Origin: Candidatus Sulfopaludibacter sp. SbA3
Lineage (GTDB): Bacteria; Acidobacteriota; Terriglobia; Bryobacterales; Bryobacteraceae
Direction: 5' to 3'
Assembly: GCA_945890485.1 (NCBI GenBank)
Contig: CAMDCN010000016.1
Coordinates: 102,503 to 166,502, forward strand
Length of the DNA: 64,000 bases
Shown: piece by piece, positions 51,222 through 59,730 of the stretch
How positions within the stretch are numbered: position 1 is the stretch's first letter
Layout of the letters: the number at the start of each line of letters is the position of its first letter
Position numbers and translations under genes: made by a program
The notes under the pieces: model-generated
Told to the model about the DNA's origin: nothing
Seen by the model: only the letters and a program-made list of their open reading frames with translations
Databases searched by the model: none

Positions 51222-52835
51222 ATGCTGCCTATCCTCGATGTTGCCGCCCGCCTCGGCGTTCCCTCCCGCTACCTGCACTCCTATGGCCCCCACATGGCCA
51301 AGGTGCATCTCGATCTCCTCGCCGAGTTGCCACCGCAACGCGGCAGGCTGATCCTGGTCACGGCCATCACCCCCACCGTCCATGGAGAAGGGAAGACCGT
51401 CACCACGATCGGTCTGGCTCAAGCCCTGACCAAGATCGGCAAGAGCGCCGTCGCCACCGTGCGCCAGCCCTCCCTCGGCCCCGTCTTCGGCCAGAAAGGC
51501 GGCGCCACCGGTGGCGGCCTCTCGCAAGTTCTCCCGCACGACCGCATCAACGTTCATTTCACCGGCGACTTCCACGCCGTCGCCGCCGCGCAAAACACCC
51601 TCGCCGCACTCCTCGATTCTTCTGTCTATCACGGCAACCCCCTCGACCTCGATCCACAATCTATTGACTGGCCTCGCGCCCTCGACGTGAATGATCGCTC
51701 ACTCCGCCAGATCGTCACCGGCCTCGGAGGCCGCATCAACGGCGCCCCCCGCGAGACCGGCTTCGTCATCACGGCCGCCTCGGAGATGATGGCGATCCTC
51801 GGCCTCTCGTCTTCCATCGAAGACCTCCGCCGCCGCCTCGGCAACATCGTCTTCGGCGCCACGCGCCAGGGCCGCTTCGTTCGTGCCGAGGAACTCGGTA
51901 TCACGGGGTCCATCCTCATGCTGCTGGCCGACGCCATCCACCCCAATCTCGTCCAGACCACTGAGGGTACGCCGGCCCTGGTCCACTCCGGTCCCTTCGC
52001 CAACATTGCCCACGGCACCGCCAGCGTCGCGTCTTTGAAAATGGCCATGGGGCTCGCCGATTATGTTGTCAACGAGACCGGCTTCGCTGCCGACCTCGGA
52101 GCCGAAAAATTCTTCGATATCGTCATGCCCGCCTCCGGCCTCCGGCCCCACGTCGCCGTCGTCGTCGCCAGTGTCCGGGCCGTCGCCGCACAGAGCGGCA
52201 GTCCCGAAGTTACGCTCGAAACCCTTGCGGCCGGTGTAGCCAACCTCGCCCGCCACATTGAGAACACCCGTTCCTTCGGTGTCCCCGCCATCGTCGCCAT
52301 CAACCGTTTCCCCAAGGACGACCCTGCCCATCTGGCGTGGCTCGCCGACTATTGCCGCAACACTCTGAACACCCCCTGCGCCATCAGCGATGTCTACGGT
52401 CAGGGCGGCGAAGGGGGCAGGGAATTGGCCGAACTCGTTGTCGCCTCCGAGGGCGGCGATGCTCACTCTCTCTATGAGCCCACGCTGCCGCTCACGGAGA
52501 AGATTCGCCGCATCGCCACGAAAATCTATCGTGCCGGCGAAGTCGCCATTGAGTCCGCCCCCGCCCGCAAACTCCGCAAGCTCGAAGCCGACGGCTTCGG
52601 CCATCTGCCCATCTGCATTGCGAAAACGCAGTACTCTTTCTCCGATAACGCGAAGCTCATGGGAGCCCCCGAAGGCTTCGAGTTCACGGTCAGCGATGCC
52701 TACCTCCGCGCCGGGGCCGGCTTTGTCACCGCGGTCGCCGGCAGCATGAGCCTCATGCCCGGCCTTGGCAAAACGCCCGCCGCGCTCAATCTCGACGTCG
52801 CTCCGGATGGCGCATTGCTCGGACTCGACGGCTAG
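51222..52835 (+). CDS. fhs: Formate-tetrahydrofolate ligase
   Basis: 537 residues, slightly below the usual about 555. The P-loop-like motif reads TAITPTVHGEGKTVTTIG. Further family signatures are RQPSLGPVFGQKGGATGGGL (almost invariant), DRINVHFTGDFHAV, DVNDRSLRQIV, PLVHSGPFANIAHG-type PALVHSGPFANIAHG, ETGFAADLGAEKFFDIV and KTQYSFSDNAKLMG. It makes 10-formyl-THF from formate, THF and ATP in the cytoplasm, feeding purine synthesis or C1 metabolism. No other C1 gene is adjacent. The start ATG 51222 lacks a strong ribosome site but matches the N-terminal alignment. The divergent permease starts 56 bases upstream. Confidence 0.96.
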   Translation: MLPILDVAARLGVPSRYLHSYGPHMAKVHLDLLAELPPQRGRLILVTAITPTVHGEGKTVTTIGLAQALTKIGKSAVATVRQPSLGPVFGQKGGATGGGLSQVLPHDRINVHFTGDFHAVAAAQNTLAALLDSSVYHGNPLDLDPQSIDWPRALDVNDRSLRQIVTGLGGRINGAPRETGFVITAASEMMAILGLSSSIEDLRRRLGNIVFGATRQGRFVRAEELGITGSILMLLADAIHPNLVQTTEGTPALVHSGPFANIAHGTASVASLKMAMGLADYVVNETGFAADLGAEKFFDIVMPASGLRPHVAVVVASVRAVAAQSGSPEVTLETLAAGVANLARHIENTRSFGVPAIVAINRFPKDDPAHLAWLADYCRNTLNTPCAISDVYGQGGEGGRELAELVVASEGGDAHSLYEPTLPLTEKIRRIATKIYRAGEVAIESAPARKLRKLEADGFGHLPICIAKTQYSFSDNAKLMGAPEGFEFTVSDAYLRAGAGFVTAVAGSMSLMPGLGKTPAALNLDVAPDGALLGLDG

Positions 52836-52844
52836 CCGTAAAAA

Positions 52845-52895
52845 ACTAATTCTTTAGTTGACGACACTTTCGGGCCGTGCTACTAATTCTTTAAG
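52845..52895 (+). promoter_or_regulatory. BlaI-type promoter with two operator repeats
   Basis: ACTAA-TTCT-TTAGT (52845-52858) is a perfect dyad. The direct repeat ACTAATTCTTTA recurs at 52882-52893. Between them TTGACG (52858-52863) and TACTAA (52881-52886) form -35 and -10 boxes with a 17-base spacer, so the repeats cover both boxes. This suggests autorepression by the BlaI-family protein that follows. Confidence 0.65.
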
Positions 52896-52900
52896 ACTTC

Positions 52901-53278
52901 ATGGCCCGCAAAGAATCGCCCACTCTCACCGAATCGGAACTCCGCTTGATGAACGTCCTTTGGGACCGCGGACCCTCCACCGTCAAAGACGTCCTCGACG
53001 CTCTTCCGGCCGACCCGCCGCTCGCCTACACGACGATCCTCACCACGTTGCGGATCCTCGAAGAGAAGGGCTACCTCGACCATGAGAAGGACGGCCGGGC
53101 GTTTCTCTATAAGCCCCGCGTCCCCCGGGAACAGGCGCGCCAGTCCGCGCTCCGCCATGTCCTCAGCCGGTTCTTTGAGAACTCGGCGGAACAACTCGTC
53201 AGCAATCTATTGAAGTCGGAAAAGCTCAGCTCCGCCGAAATGAAGCGCCTGCGGAAGCTGGTGGAGGAGGCCAAATGA
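52901..53278 (+). CDS. BlaI/MecI/CopY-family repressor
   Basis: 125 residues. The winged helix is clear: PTLTESELRLMNVLWDRGPS, TVKDVLDAL, YTTILTTLRILEEKGYLDHE and KDGRAFLYKPRV. The C-terminal dimerisation helices contain the usual protease-sensitive region (FFENSAEQLVSNLLKSEKLS). The family represses its own operon until cleaved by an M56/BlaR1 protease. The next gene is such a protease and overlaps by four bases (ATGA). The two ACTAATTCTTTA repeats over the promoter are the likely operators. In acidobacteria these pairs are common and usually not linked to beta-lactamase; none is present here. Confidence 0.94.
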   Translation: MARKESPTLTESELRLMNVLWDRGPSTVKDVLDALPADPPLAYTTILTTLRILEEKGYLDHEKDGRAFLYKPRVPREQARQSALRHVLSRFFENSAEQLVSNLLKSEKLSSAEMKRLRKLVEEAK

Positions 53279-55305
53279 ACGAAACATTCGCAAGTGCATT
53301 GCTTAACTCTCTCTGGCATGGAACCTTGCTCACCTTCGCCGTCTGGCTCGTCCTGCGCCGCCAAACGCGCTGCAGTGCCGCCACGCGCCTCGCCATTTGG
53401 CAGCTCACGCTGGCCGTCGTTCTCCTTTTGCCCGCCTTGCGCCAGCTCCCCTTGGATCGATGGTTCGATGTGGCCATCCCGGCTGCTCCCGCTCCCGCGC
53501 GCCCCCAAGCGCAGGCGGCGCCGAACGTGGAATTCGAAGCCGCCCTCCCAACGCCGGACCGTCCCCTGGTGGAACTACCCTCCGAGGAGCCTGCCGACGT
53601 TCTCATGGTTTTCGCCATACTTCTGGCGCTTTTCCAACTCTTCCGGCTGGCCGTCGCTTACCTCACTCTGCGCCGTTGGAAGCGCAAGAGCCAACCGACC
53701 TCGTTGACGCCGCCGATTGCTTTGGACCGCCCGGTCACCATTCGCCTCTCGTCCCGCATCACCATGCCGATGGCCGTCGGTTACCGCCGCCCTGCCATCC
53801 TCCTGCCGGAAGCCATTGCCAACCAGCTGACGCCCGACCAGCTCCATCAGGTGCTCCTTCACGAATCCGCCCATCTCGAACGCGGCGACGATTGGGCTAC
53901 CCTTGGCGAACGCCTCGTCCGCGCCGTCTTCGCCTTCCATCCCGCGGTCTATTGGATCGGCCGCCAGTTGGATCGCGAACGGGAAATGGCCTGTGACGAT
54001 TGGGTGGTTGCCCACTCCGGCGCCACCAAGCCGTACGCGGAAGCTTTAGCCCGCGTCGCCGAACTCTCGCTGATCGATCGCGCGCCCATGCTCGCCGCCG
54101 GCGCCGGTCGCCGCAAGGAGATCTTTGTCCGCCTGGAGGCGCTCCTCGATTCCGCTCGCAACCGCATCCCCTCCGCGTCCCATCCACTCGTCCTCGGGGC
54201 GGGCCTGCTGCTGCTCTTCGCCGTCTCTCAGTCCACGCCCTACAGCCGCCTGTTCGGCTTCAGCTCCTACCACACCCGCCACCTGATGACCGACGATCAG
54301 ACCCGGCGTGAGTTCAAGCTCCGCGGGGACATCGACTTCACGCCCGACGACCGCGACGTCGCTCACATGGCCCCCGGCGCTAAACTCGTCATCGTTGCCG
54401 GAGACCGCTGGCTTCCCCGTCAGGTGGAGATCGAAGCCGGGCCGAACGGTGAGCTCACCCGCCTCTATTTCTCGGGCGGCATCCGTCAGCCCTACGACTC
54501 GGAAGCCGAACGGTTCCTCGGCCGCGAGCTCTCCTCCTGGTTACGAAACGAACCCATTAACCTCTCGGACCGTCTCAGCCGATGGCTCGCCGCAGGAGGA
54601 CCCGAAGGCGCCCTTCGCGAAATCCGCACCGTCGGCAATGACCATACGAAGCGCCTCTACCTCGAAGAACTCCTCCTCAAGGTTTCGCCGAATGAGGAGA
54701 TCCTCCGCCGTACCCTTCGCGTCGCAGGTGAGATCAACTCCGACTCGGAGAAACGCACCTTCCTGGGGAACACCGCCCCTCGCTTCCGCGGCCAGCACCT
54801 GCCGGTGCTCGCCTTCGTCGATACGCTCAACTCCGATCACGATCGCGGCCATATGCTCACGGAGCTCGCCCCGGAGCTCCCGGCCGCCGCGCTGCCTCGC
54901 TTTGCGGCCTCCGTGGCTCGTATCAACTCAGACCACGAGCGTGCCGAAGTTTTGCTGGCTGTCCTCGGACCTTCCTCCGATTCGCAAGCGCCGCTGCTCG
55001 CCGTTGTCTCCGCGCTTCACTCCGATCACGACAAGGCCCGCGTCCTCCAGCACGCCGTCGAACTCTTCGTCGACACCGCGCCGGTCCGCGAGTCCTTCTT
55101 CGCCGCCGTCAACTCCATCACGTCCGATCAGGAGCGCCGGGAGGTCCTGCAAGCCCTCCTCCGGCGCCCCACCCTCAGCCCCGAATCCCGCGCCGGTATC
55201 GCTGCCGCCGCCAAACGCATCAACTCGGACCACGACCGCCAACTCGTGCTGAACGAACTCACCGCCCCGCCCAGCACGCCGGCCGCTTCTCCAGAAACGC
55301 GCTGA
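53275..55305 (+). CDS. BlaR1-type M56 metallopeptidase with SDHDR repeat tail
   Basis: 676 residues. N-terminal TM helices (about 5-60 and 105-130) lead to an M56 protease domain with HESAHLERGDDW (His196-Glu-x-x-His200). Then come REREMACDDWVVAHSG and a further TM (about 300-318; LVLGAGLLLLFAVSQS). Instead of a penicillin-binding sensor, the extracytoplasmic part has a short beta domain (about 340-440) and then at least six repeats of about 35 residues with the core I-N-S-D-H-D/E-R-x-x-V-L (about 470-670). It would cleave the BlaI-type repressor encoded directly upstream. The signal sensed by the repeats is unknown. Its last 47 bases overlap the convergent crotonase gene. Confidence 0.9.
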   Translation: MNETFASALLNSLWHGTLLTFAVWLVLRRQTRCSAATRLAIWQLTLAVVLLLPALRQLPLDRWFDVAIPAAPAPARPQAQAAPNVEFEAALPTPDRPLVELPSEEPADVLMVFAILLALFQLFRLAVAYLTLRRWKRKSQPTSLTPPIALDRPVTIRLSSRITMPMAVGYRRPAILLPEAIANQLTPDQLHQVLLHESAHLERGDDWATLGERLVRAVFAFHPAVYWIGRQLDREREMACDDWVVAHSGATKPYAEALARVAELSLIDRAPMLAAGAGRRKEIFVRLEALLDSARNRIPSASHPLVLGAGLLLLFAVSQSTPYSRLFGFSSYHTRHLMTDDQTRREFKLRGDIDFTPDDRDVAHMAPGAKLVIVAGDRWLPRQVEIEAGPNGELTRLYFSGGIRQPYDSEAERFLGRELSSWLRNEPINLSDRLSRWLAAGGPEGALREIRTVGNDHTKRLYLEELLLKVSPNEEILRRTLRVAGEINSDSEKRTFLGNTAPRFRGQHLPVLAFVDTLNSDHDRGHMLTELAPELPAAALPRFAASVARINSDHERAEVLLAVLGPSSDSQAPLLAVVSALHSDHDKARVLQHAVELFVDTAPVRESFFAAVNSITSDQERREVLQALLRRPTLSPESRAGIAAAAKRINSDHDRQLVLNELTAPPSTPAASPETR

Positions 55306-56038
55306 TCCCCTCCTGCGCATCGGCCGCCCTTGCGTTTTGCGTCATCACTTCGCTGGCGTACTCGTAGGCGGCGGCCTGGCCCAGGTCGATCTGTGAATAG
55401 AAGGCCTGTTTGCCCACGCCGACGGTCATCGAGCTCGCCGCCGCGATCTCTCCGGCCATCCGCATTGCTTCCCCCAACACGGCCTCATGCGCCACCACCC
55501 GGTTCACGATGCCCCAGTCCGCCGCCTTCGCCGCGTCCACCACGCGCCCTGTCAGCAGCATCTCCATTGCCCGCTTCCGGCCCACCGCCCGCGTCAGCGC
55601 TACCATCGGCGTCGAACAGAACAGACCGATTTTTACGCCCGGCGTCGCGAACCCCGCCCGCTCGCTCGCCACCGCCAAATCGCAAGAACAAACCAACTGG
55701 CAACCCGCCGCCGTCGCCAACCCCTGCACCGCCGCAATCACCGGCTGCGGGATCGACTGCAACCGCTGCATCAACGCGCTGCAAACCGCGAATAGATCCC
55801 GGTGCTCCGCTTCCTCCCGCCCAACCATCTCCTTCAAGTCGTGACCCGACGAGAACACCTCCCCCGCTGCCGCGAGCACCACGGCCCGGATTTCCAGCGG
55901 CCGCGCCGCCACCGCTTCGAGGCAAGCGAGCAGCTCCCGCATCAATCCCAGAGACAGCGCGTTCCGCCGCCCCGGCCGGTTCAGCGTGATCGTCGGCACC
56001 GGCGCGGCATCGTCGAAAATCAAAAACTCGTAGCCCAT
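55259..56038 (-). CDS. Enoyl-CoA hydratase/isomerase (crotonase) family, ECHDC3-like
   Basis: About 259 residues. Crotonase motifs: ITLNRPGRRNALSLGLMREL, FSSGHDLKEMVG (oxyanion hole strand), VIAAVQGLATAAGCQLVCSC (second oxyanion hole) and VVDAAKAADWGIVNRVV. The two catalytic glutamates of true hydratases are absent: one position is Gln in GCQLVCS and the other Gly in ATPGVKIGLFCSTP. This is as in the ECHDC3 group, whose reaction is unknown. ATG 56038 (MGYEFLIF) is favoured; 56047 is possible. It is divergent from an MFS gene 44 bases away. Confidence 0.85.
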   Translation of the reverse strand: MGYEFLIFDDAAPVPTITLNRPGRRNALSLGLMRELLACLEAVAARPLEIRAVVLAAAGEVFSSGHDLKEMVGREEAEHRDLFAVCSALMQRLQSIPQPVIAAVQGLATAAGCQLVCSCDLAVASERAGFATPGVKIGLFCSTPMVALTRAVGRKRAMEMLLTGRVVDAAKAADWGIVNRVVAHEAVLGEAMRMAGEIAAASSMTVGVGKQAFYSQIDLGQAAAYEYASEVMTQNARAADAQEGISAFLEKRPACWAGR

Positions 56039-56082
56039 AAGAAACATTGTCGGCCAAGGTTGAAGTGCTACCATAGCCGCTT

Positions 56083-57306
56083 ATGTTTGCTCGCCACTAT
56101 GCGTGGTTCGTCGTCGCCCTGCTCGTCCCCGTGGCGCTCCTGAACTACCTCGACCGCCAGATGCTCGCGGCCATGAAGTTCTCGCTCATGACCGACATCC
56201 CCGACATCGGCTCCGACGCGAACTGGGGCAAAATCCTCGCACTCTTCAAGTGGACCTACGCCCTTCTCAGCCCCATCGGCGGCTATCTCGCCGATCGCTT
56301 CAGCCGCCGCCACGTCATCGCCGGCAGCCTCCTTGTCTGGTCCGGAATTACGTGGGCGACAGGTCAGGTCACTACGTTTGATCAGCTTTTGATGACCCGA
56401 GCCGTCATGGGCATCAGCGAGGCATTCTACATCCCCGCCGCCCTCGCTCTCATCGCCGACTACCATCAGGGCGAGACCCGTTCCCGCGCCGTCGGCATGC
56501 ACCAGATGGGTATCTATATCGGCGTCATCATTGGCGGCTTCAGTGGCTATGCCGCTGACAACCCGGATTTCGGCTGGCGAGGCATGTTCGAACTTTGCGG
56601 CCTGATTGGCATGCTGTATGCCGTCCCACTATTCTTCGCCGTCCGCAACGCACCGGCCGTCGAGGCCCGCTCGGCCTCGCCGCAGGGCACCCTCCGCGAA
56701 CTGCTTTCGAACCGTTCGTTCCTTCTCCTGGTTCTCTATTTCACCCTCCCCGCCATGGCCGGCTGGATTGTCCGTGACTGGATGCCCGCCATTCTCAAGA
56801 CTGAGTTCGGCATCGGCCAAGGCAAGGCCGGCGTCTCCGCGACGCTCTATTGGATGGTCGCGGCTATCGTCGCCGCTTTCGCCGGCGGCTGGCTCGCCGA
56901 TGCGTGGATGAAGCGCACGGACCGAGGACGGATCTATACCAGCGCCCTCGGCATGAGCCTCATCGTCATCGCGATGATGGGCGTCGGGTACTCGCCCTCG
57001 ACTGGCCAACTCAGCGTCGCCATCGCGTTTCTCATCCTGTTCGGCTTAGGCTGGGGTTTCTTCGATTCGAACAACATGCCGATCCTTTGCCAGATCACGC
57101 GGCCGCAGGTCCGTGCCACCGGCTACGGCCTCATGAACATGGTCAGCATCAGTTGCGGCGGCTTTGCCGATTGGGGCTTCGGCGCGCTGCGCGATCTGCA
57201 GACCCCGCTGCTCGTCATCTTCGGCGTCTTCGCCAGCGTCGCGCTCGTGTCGATCGTCCTGGTTCTGATGATCCGCCCTACCGAATCACAATCCGTCGCT
57301 CCGTGA
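56083..57306 (+). CDS. MFS transporter
   Basis: 407 residues and 12 predicted helices. Helix 1 is followed by NYLDRQMLAAMKFSLMTDIP. The loop 2-3 motif is GYLADRFSRRHVIAG, helix 5 contains MGISEAFYIPAALALIADYH, and the second half starts with GWIVRDWMPAILKTEFGIGQ. The form is that of sugar-acid or aromatic-acid:proton symporters. It is convergent with, and overlaps by 29 bases, the enolase-superfamily gene, which may act on an imported sugar acid; that functional link is an inference. Confidence 0.86.
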   Translation: MFARHYAWFVVALLVPVALLNYLDRQMLAAMKFSLMTDIPDIGSDANWGKILALFKWTYALLSPIGGYLADRFSRRHVIAGSLLVWSGITWATGQVTTFDQLLMTRAVMGISEAFYIPAALALIADYHQGETRSRAVGMHQMGIYIGVIIGGFSGYAADNPDFGWRGMFELCGLIGMLYAVPLFFAVRNAPAVEARSASPQGTLRELLSNRSFLLLVLYFTLPAMAGWIVRDWMPAILKTEFGIGQGKAGVSATLYWMVAAIVAAFAGGWLADAWMKRTDRGRIYTSALGMSLIVIAMMGVGYSPSTGQLSVAIAFLILFGLGWGFFDSNNMPILCQITRPQVRATGYGLMNMVSISCGGFADWGFGALRDLQTPLLVIFGVFASVALVSIVLVLMIRPTESQSVAP

Positions 57307-58408
57307 ACGCCGCCACCGCCTCCGGGTCCACGTGAACGCCTAAGCCGGGCCCTTCCGGCACAGCCATTGTCCCGCCTTCCGTCTCTGGCCGCACGGACTC
57401 TCGCACTACGACGTCGCGGAACGGGCTCTCCGTCTGGTCGAACTCGAACAGAATCTCCGCCCCTTCGAGGGCCTGTGTCAACGGCGGGGTGGCCGCAAGC
57501 CAATGCAGCGTTGCCGCGGTCCGTACCGCCGTGCCCCAGTTGTGCGGCACGAGCCGGATGCGGTTCAACCAACACAATTGCGAAAGCCGCCGCCCTCCCG
57601 TGAAGCCTACGGTGTCCAAATCCGGCTGCAAAATGGACACGCGCCTTGGCTGCACGTAGTCGAGAATCAGCCGATCCGTGCTCATCGTCTCGCCACTAGC
57701 AATCGGTATCCGCAACCCTGCCGCCAAACGGTCGTACCCCACTAGATCATCGGCCAGCAAGGGCTCCTCCCACCACATCAGGTTGAGCTCCTCCATCCGC
57801 GCTCCCAGCGCCAGAGCCGTCCCCGCGTCGTAGGCGCAGTTGGCGTCAACTCCAAGCCCAATGTCCTCTCCCACTGCCCGCCGCACCGCCCGAGCGACGC
57901 GGAGGTCGGTCACCGGGTCGTAGCCGATCTTCATCTTCATCCGCCGCCACCCACGCTCCCGCCAAGCCATCGCCTCCTCCGCCAATCCCTCAGCCAGGTC
58001 GGGCCAATCCTGCCGGTACAGCGCCGTCAGGTACGGCTGAATCCGGCTTCGATGCCGCGGTCCGAGTAAATCGCAAATCGGCTTCCCCGCGGCTTGGCCG
58101 CACAGGTCCCACAGTGCCTGGTCGAGTCCGCCCGCCGTGGCCTCGCCTCGCCGCGTCTGATGTCCTGCTGCCGGTCGCAGATCGTCGAAGATCGCTTCTA
58201 CCTCGAAAGGGCTTCGCCCAATCACCAACTCAGGATGGTCGATTAACCGTTGCCCACCCCAGTTGCCATCGCCCCACCCGGTCAGCCCCGCGTCCGTAGT
58301 CACCTCCACCAACGTCGCCGCGCGCGTCGATGTCCAGTTCAACGACCATCCAAACCGCCGGCTCAACGGAGCCCGCAACTGATAAACGATCACGCCTGTA
58401 ATCCGCAT
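57278..58408 (-). CDS. Enolase-superfamily enzyme (mandelate racemase / sugar-acid dehydratase type)
   Basis: 376 residues. The capping domain (about 1-120) includes LVEVTTDAGLTGWGDGNWGG. Barrel motifs: RRMKMKIGYDP (KxK catalytic Lys), LGVDANCAYD (metal Asp), LMWWEEPLLADD (metal Glu), IPIASGETMSTDR (metal Glu), and RLVPHNWGTAV (His general acid/base). This His/KxK set is typical of the mandelate racemase subgroup, which includes sugar-acid dehydratases. The substrate cannot be told from sequence. It starts five bases before the stop of the DUF1501 gene upstream, so it may share a transcript with 58414-62150. Confidence 0.87.
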   Translation of the reverse strand: MRITGVIVYQLRAPLSRRFGWSLNWTSTRAATLVEVTTDAGLTGWGDGNWGGQRLIDHPELVIGRSPFEVEAIFDDLRPAAGHQTRRGEATAGGLDQALWDLCGQAAGKPICDLLGPRHRSRIQPYLTALYRQDWPDLAEGLAEEAMAWRERGWRRMKMKIGYDPVTDLRVARAVRRAVGEDIGLGVDANCAYDAGTALALGARMEELNLMWWEEPLLADDLVGYDRLAAGLRIPIASGETMSTDRLILDYVQPRRVSILQPDLDTVGFTGGRRLSQLCWLNRIRLVPHNWGTAVRTAATLHWLAATPPLTQALEGAEILFEFDQTESPFRDVVVRESVRPETEGGTMAVPEGPGLGVHVDPEAVAAFTERRIVIR

Positions 58409-58413
58409 CGCCC

Positions 58414-59730
58414 TTACGCCAAAATCCCCTTCACCACATTCCCAAACACATCCGTCAACCGGAAGTCCCGCCCCGCATACCGATAGGTCAGCTGCGTATG
58501 GTCTAGCCCCAACGCATACAGCATCGTCGCATGCAGATCGTGAATCGAAACCCGGTTCTCCACCGCCTTGAACCCGAAATCATCCGTGGCCCCGTGCGCG
58601 ATGCCGCCCCGGAATCCGCCGCCCGCCACCCACATCGTGAACCCATATGGATTATGGTCCCGCCCCGTCCCGCTCTCCGATACCGGCGTCCTGCCAAACT
58701 CGCCGCCCCACACCACAATCGTCTCGTCCAGCATCCCCCGCCGCTTCAAGTCTGTCAGCAACGCCGCCGCCGCCTGGTCCATCGCCGGAATTTTCTTCTT
58801 GTAAGCCGCTTCAATATCCTTGTGATCGTCCCAGTCGCCCGATCCCACATTCACAAAACGAACCCCCCGCTCCACCAACCGCCGCGCTAACAAACACCCG
58901 TTCCCAAATGGCGTCTCGCCATAAAGCGCCCGCGTCTCCGCGGTTTCCTTCCGCACATCGAAGGCGTCCGTTGCCTCGAACTGCATTCGGTAGGCCGCCT
59001 CCATCGACTCGATCCGCCCCGCCAAAAACTCGTCCGCCCCAAACGAATCCCCGAACCGCCGGTTCAACGCTTGCACCGCGTCCAGTTGCCGCCGCTGCGC
59101 CGTCGCGTCCAGTTTCTTATTCCGCAGATTCGGAATCATCTTCTCCGGCTCCACGTCCGCCCCGTTCAACGGCATGCCCTGATGTTCGGCCGGAAGAAAC
59201 GCAGACCGCGCCGCCGGGCCGCTCGAGTTCAGCGCCACAAACGAAGGCAGGTTCTGATTCTCCGCGCCCAGCCCATAAGAAATCCAGGAACCAATCGAAG
59301 GCCGGTTCGCGAGAATCGTCCCCGTATGATACAGGCTCGAAGCCGGCGTGTGCGTCGGATTGAACGAGTACATCGACCGGATCACGCTGATGTCATCGAT
59401 CACGCCGCCGAGTTTCGGCAGAATGTCGCTCACGTCGATCCCGTTCCGCCCGCGCTTCGAGAAGTTGAACGCAGTCGGCATCAGACCGCCCGTTTGCCGC
59501 TCCGTCCGCAGGTCAACGCCGCCCGGCCGCTGCCCCTGATACTTCACGAGCATCGGCTTCGGGTCGAACAGATCGACTTGCGATGGCCCACCCGCGAGAA
59601 ACAAGCTGATCACGCGCTTGGCCTTCCCCGGCGTCCGTTGGCTGGTATAGTGGCCCATTGCCGAGCCAATGCCAAGGTTCCCTAGCAATCCAAACACTGC
59701 CTGAATCAACTCTCGCCGGGCTAGGGCCAT
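58414..59730 (-). CDS. DUF1501 protein
   Basis: 438 residues. The N-terminus MALARRELIQAVFGLLGNLG resembles a Tat-type leader with ARRE. Motifs match the two other copies: RVISLFLAGGPSQVDLFDPK, DISVIRSMYSFNPTHTPASS, GSWISYGLGAENQNLPSFVA, TIVVWGGEFGRTPVSESGTG, RDHNPYGFTMWVAGGGFRGG, and IHDLHATMLYALGLDHTQLT. It starts within the last ten bases of the upstream PSD1 gene, so translation is coupled. The pair is the third of its kind in the window. Confidence 0.92.
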   Translation of the reverse strand: MALARRELIQAVFGLLGNLGIGSAMGHYTSQRTPGKAKRVISLFLAGGPSQVDLFDPKPMLVKYQGQRPGGVDLRTERQTGGLMPTAFNFSKRGRNGIDVSDILPKLGGVIDDISVIRSMYSFNPTHTPASSLYHTGTILANRPSIGSWISYGLGAENQNLPSFVALNSSGPAARSAFLPAEHQGMPLNGADVEPEKMIPNLRNKKLDATAQRRQLDAVQALNRRFGDSFGADEFLAGRIESMEAAYRMQFEATDAFDVRKETAETRALYGETPFGNGCLLARRLVERGVRFVNVGSGDWDDHKDIEAAYKKKIPAMDQAAAALLTDLKRRGMLDETIVVWGGEFGRTPVSESGTGRDHNPYGFTMWVAGGGFRGGIAHGATDDFGFKAVENRVSIHDLHATMLYALGLDHTQLTYRYAGRDFRLTDVFGNVVKGILA

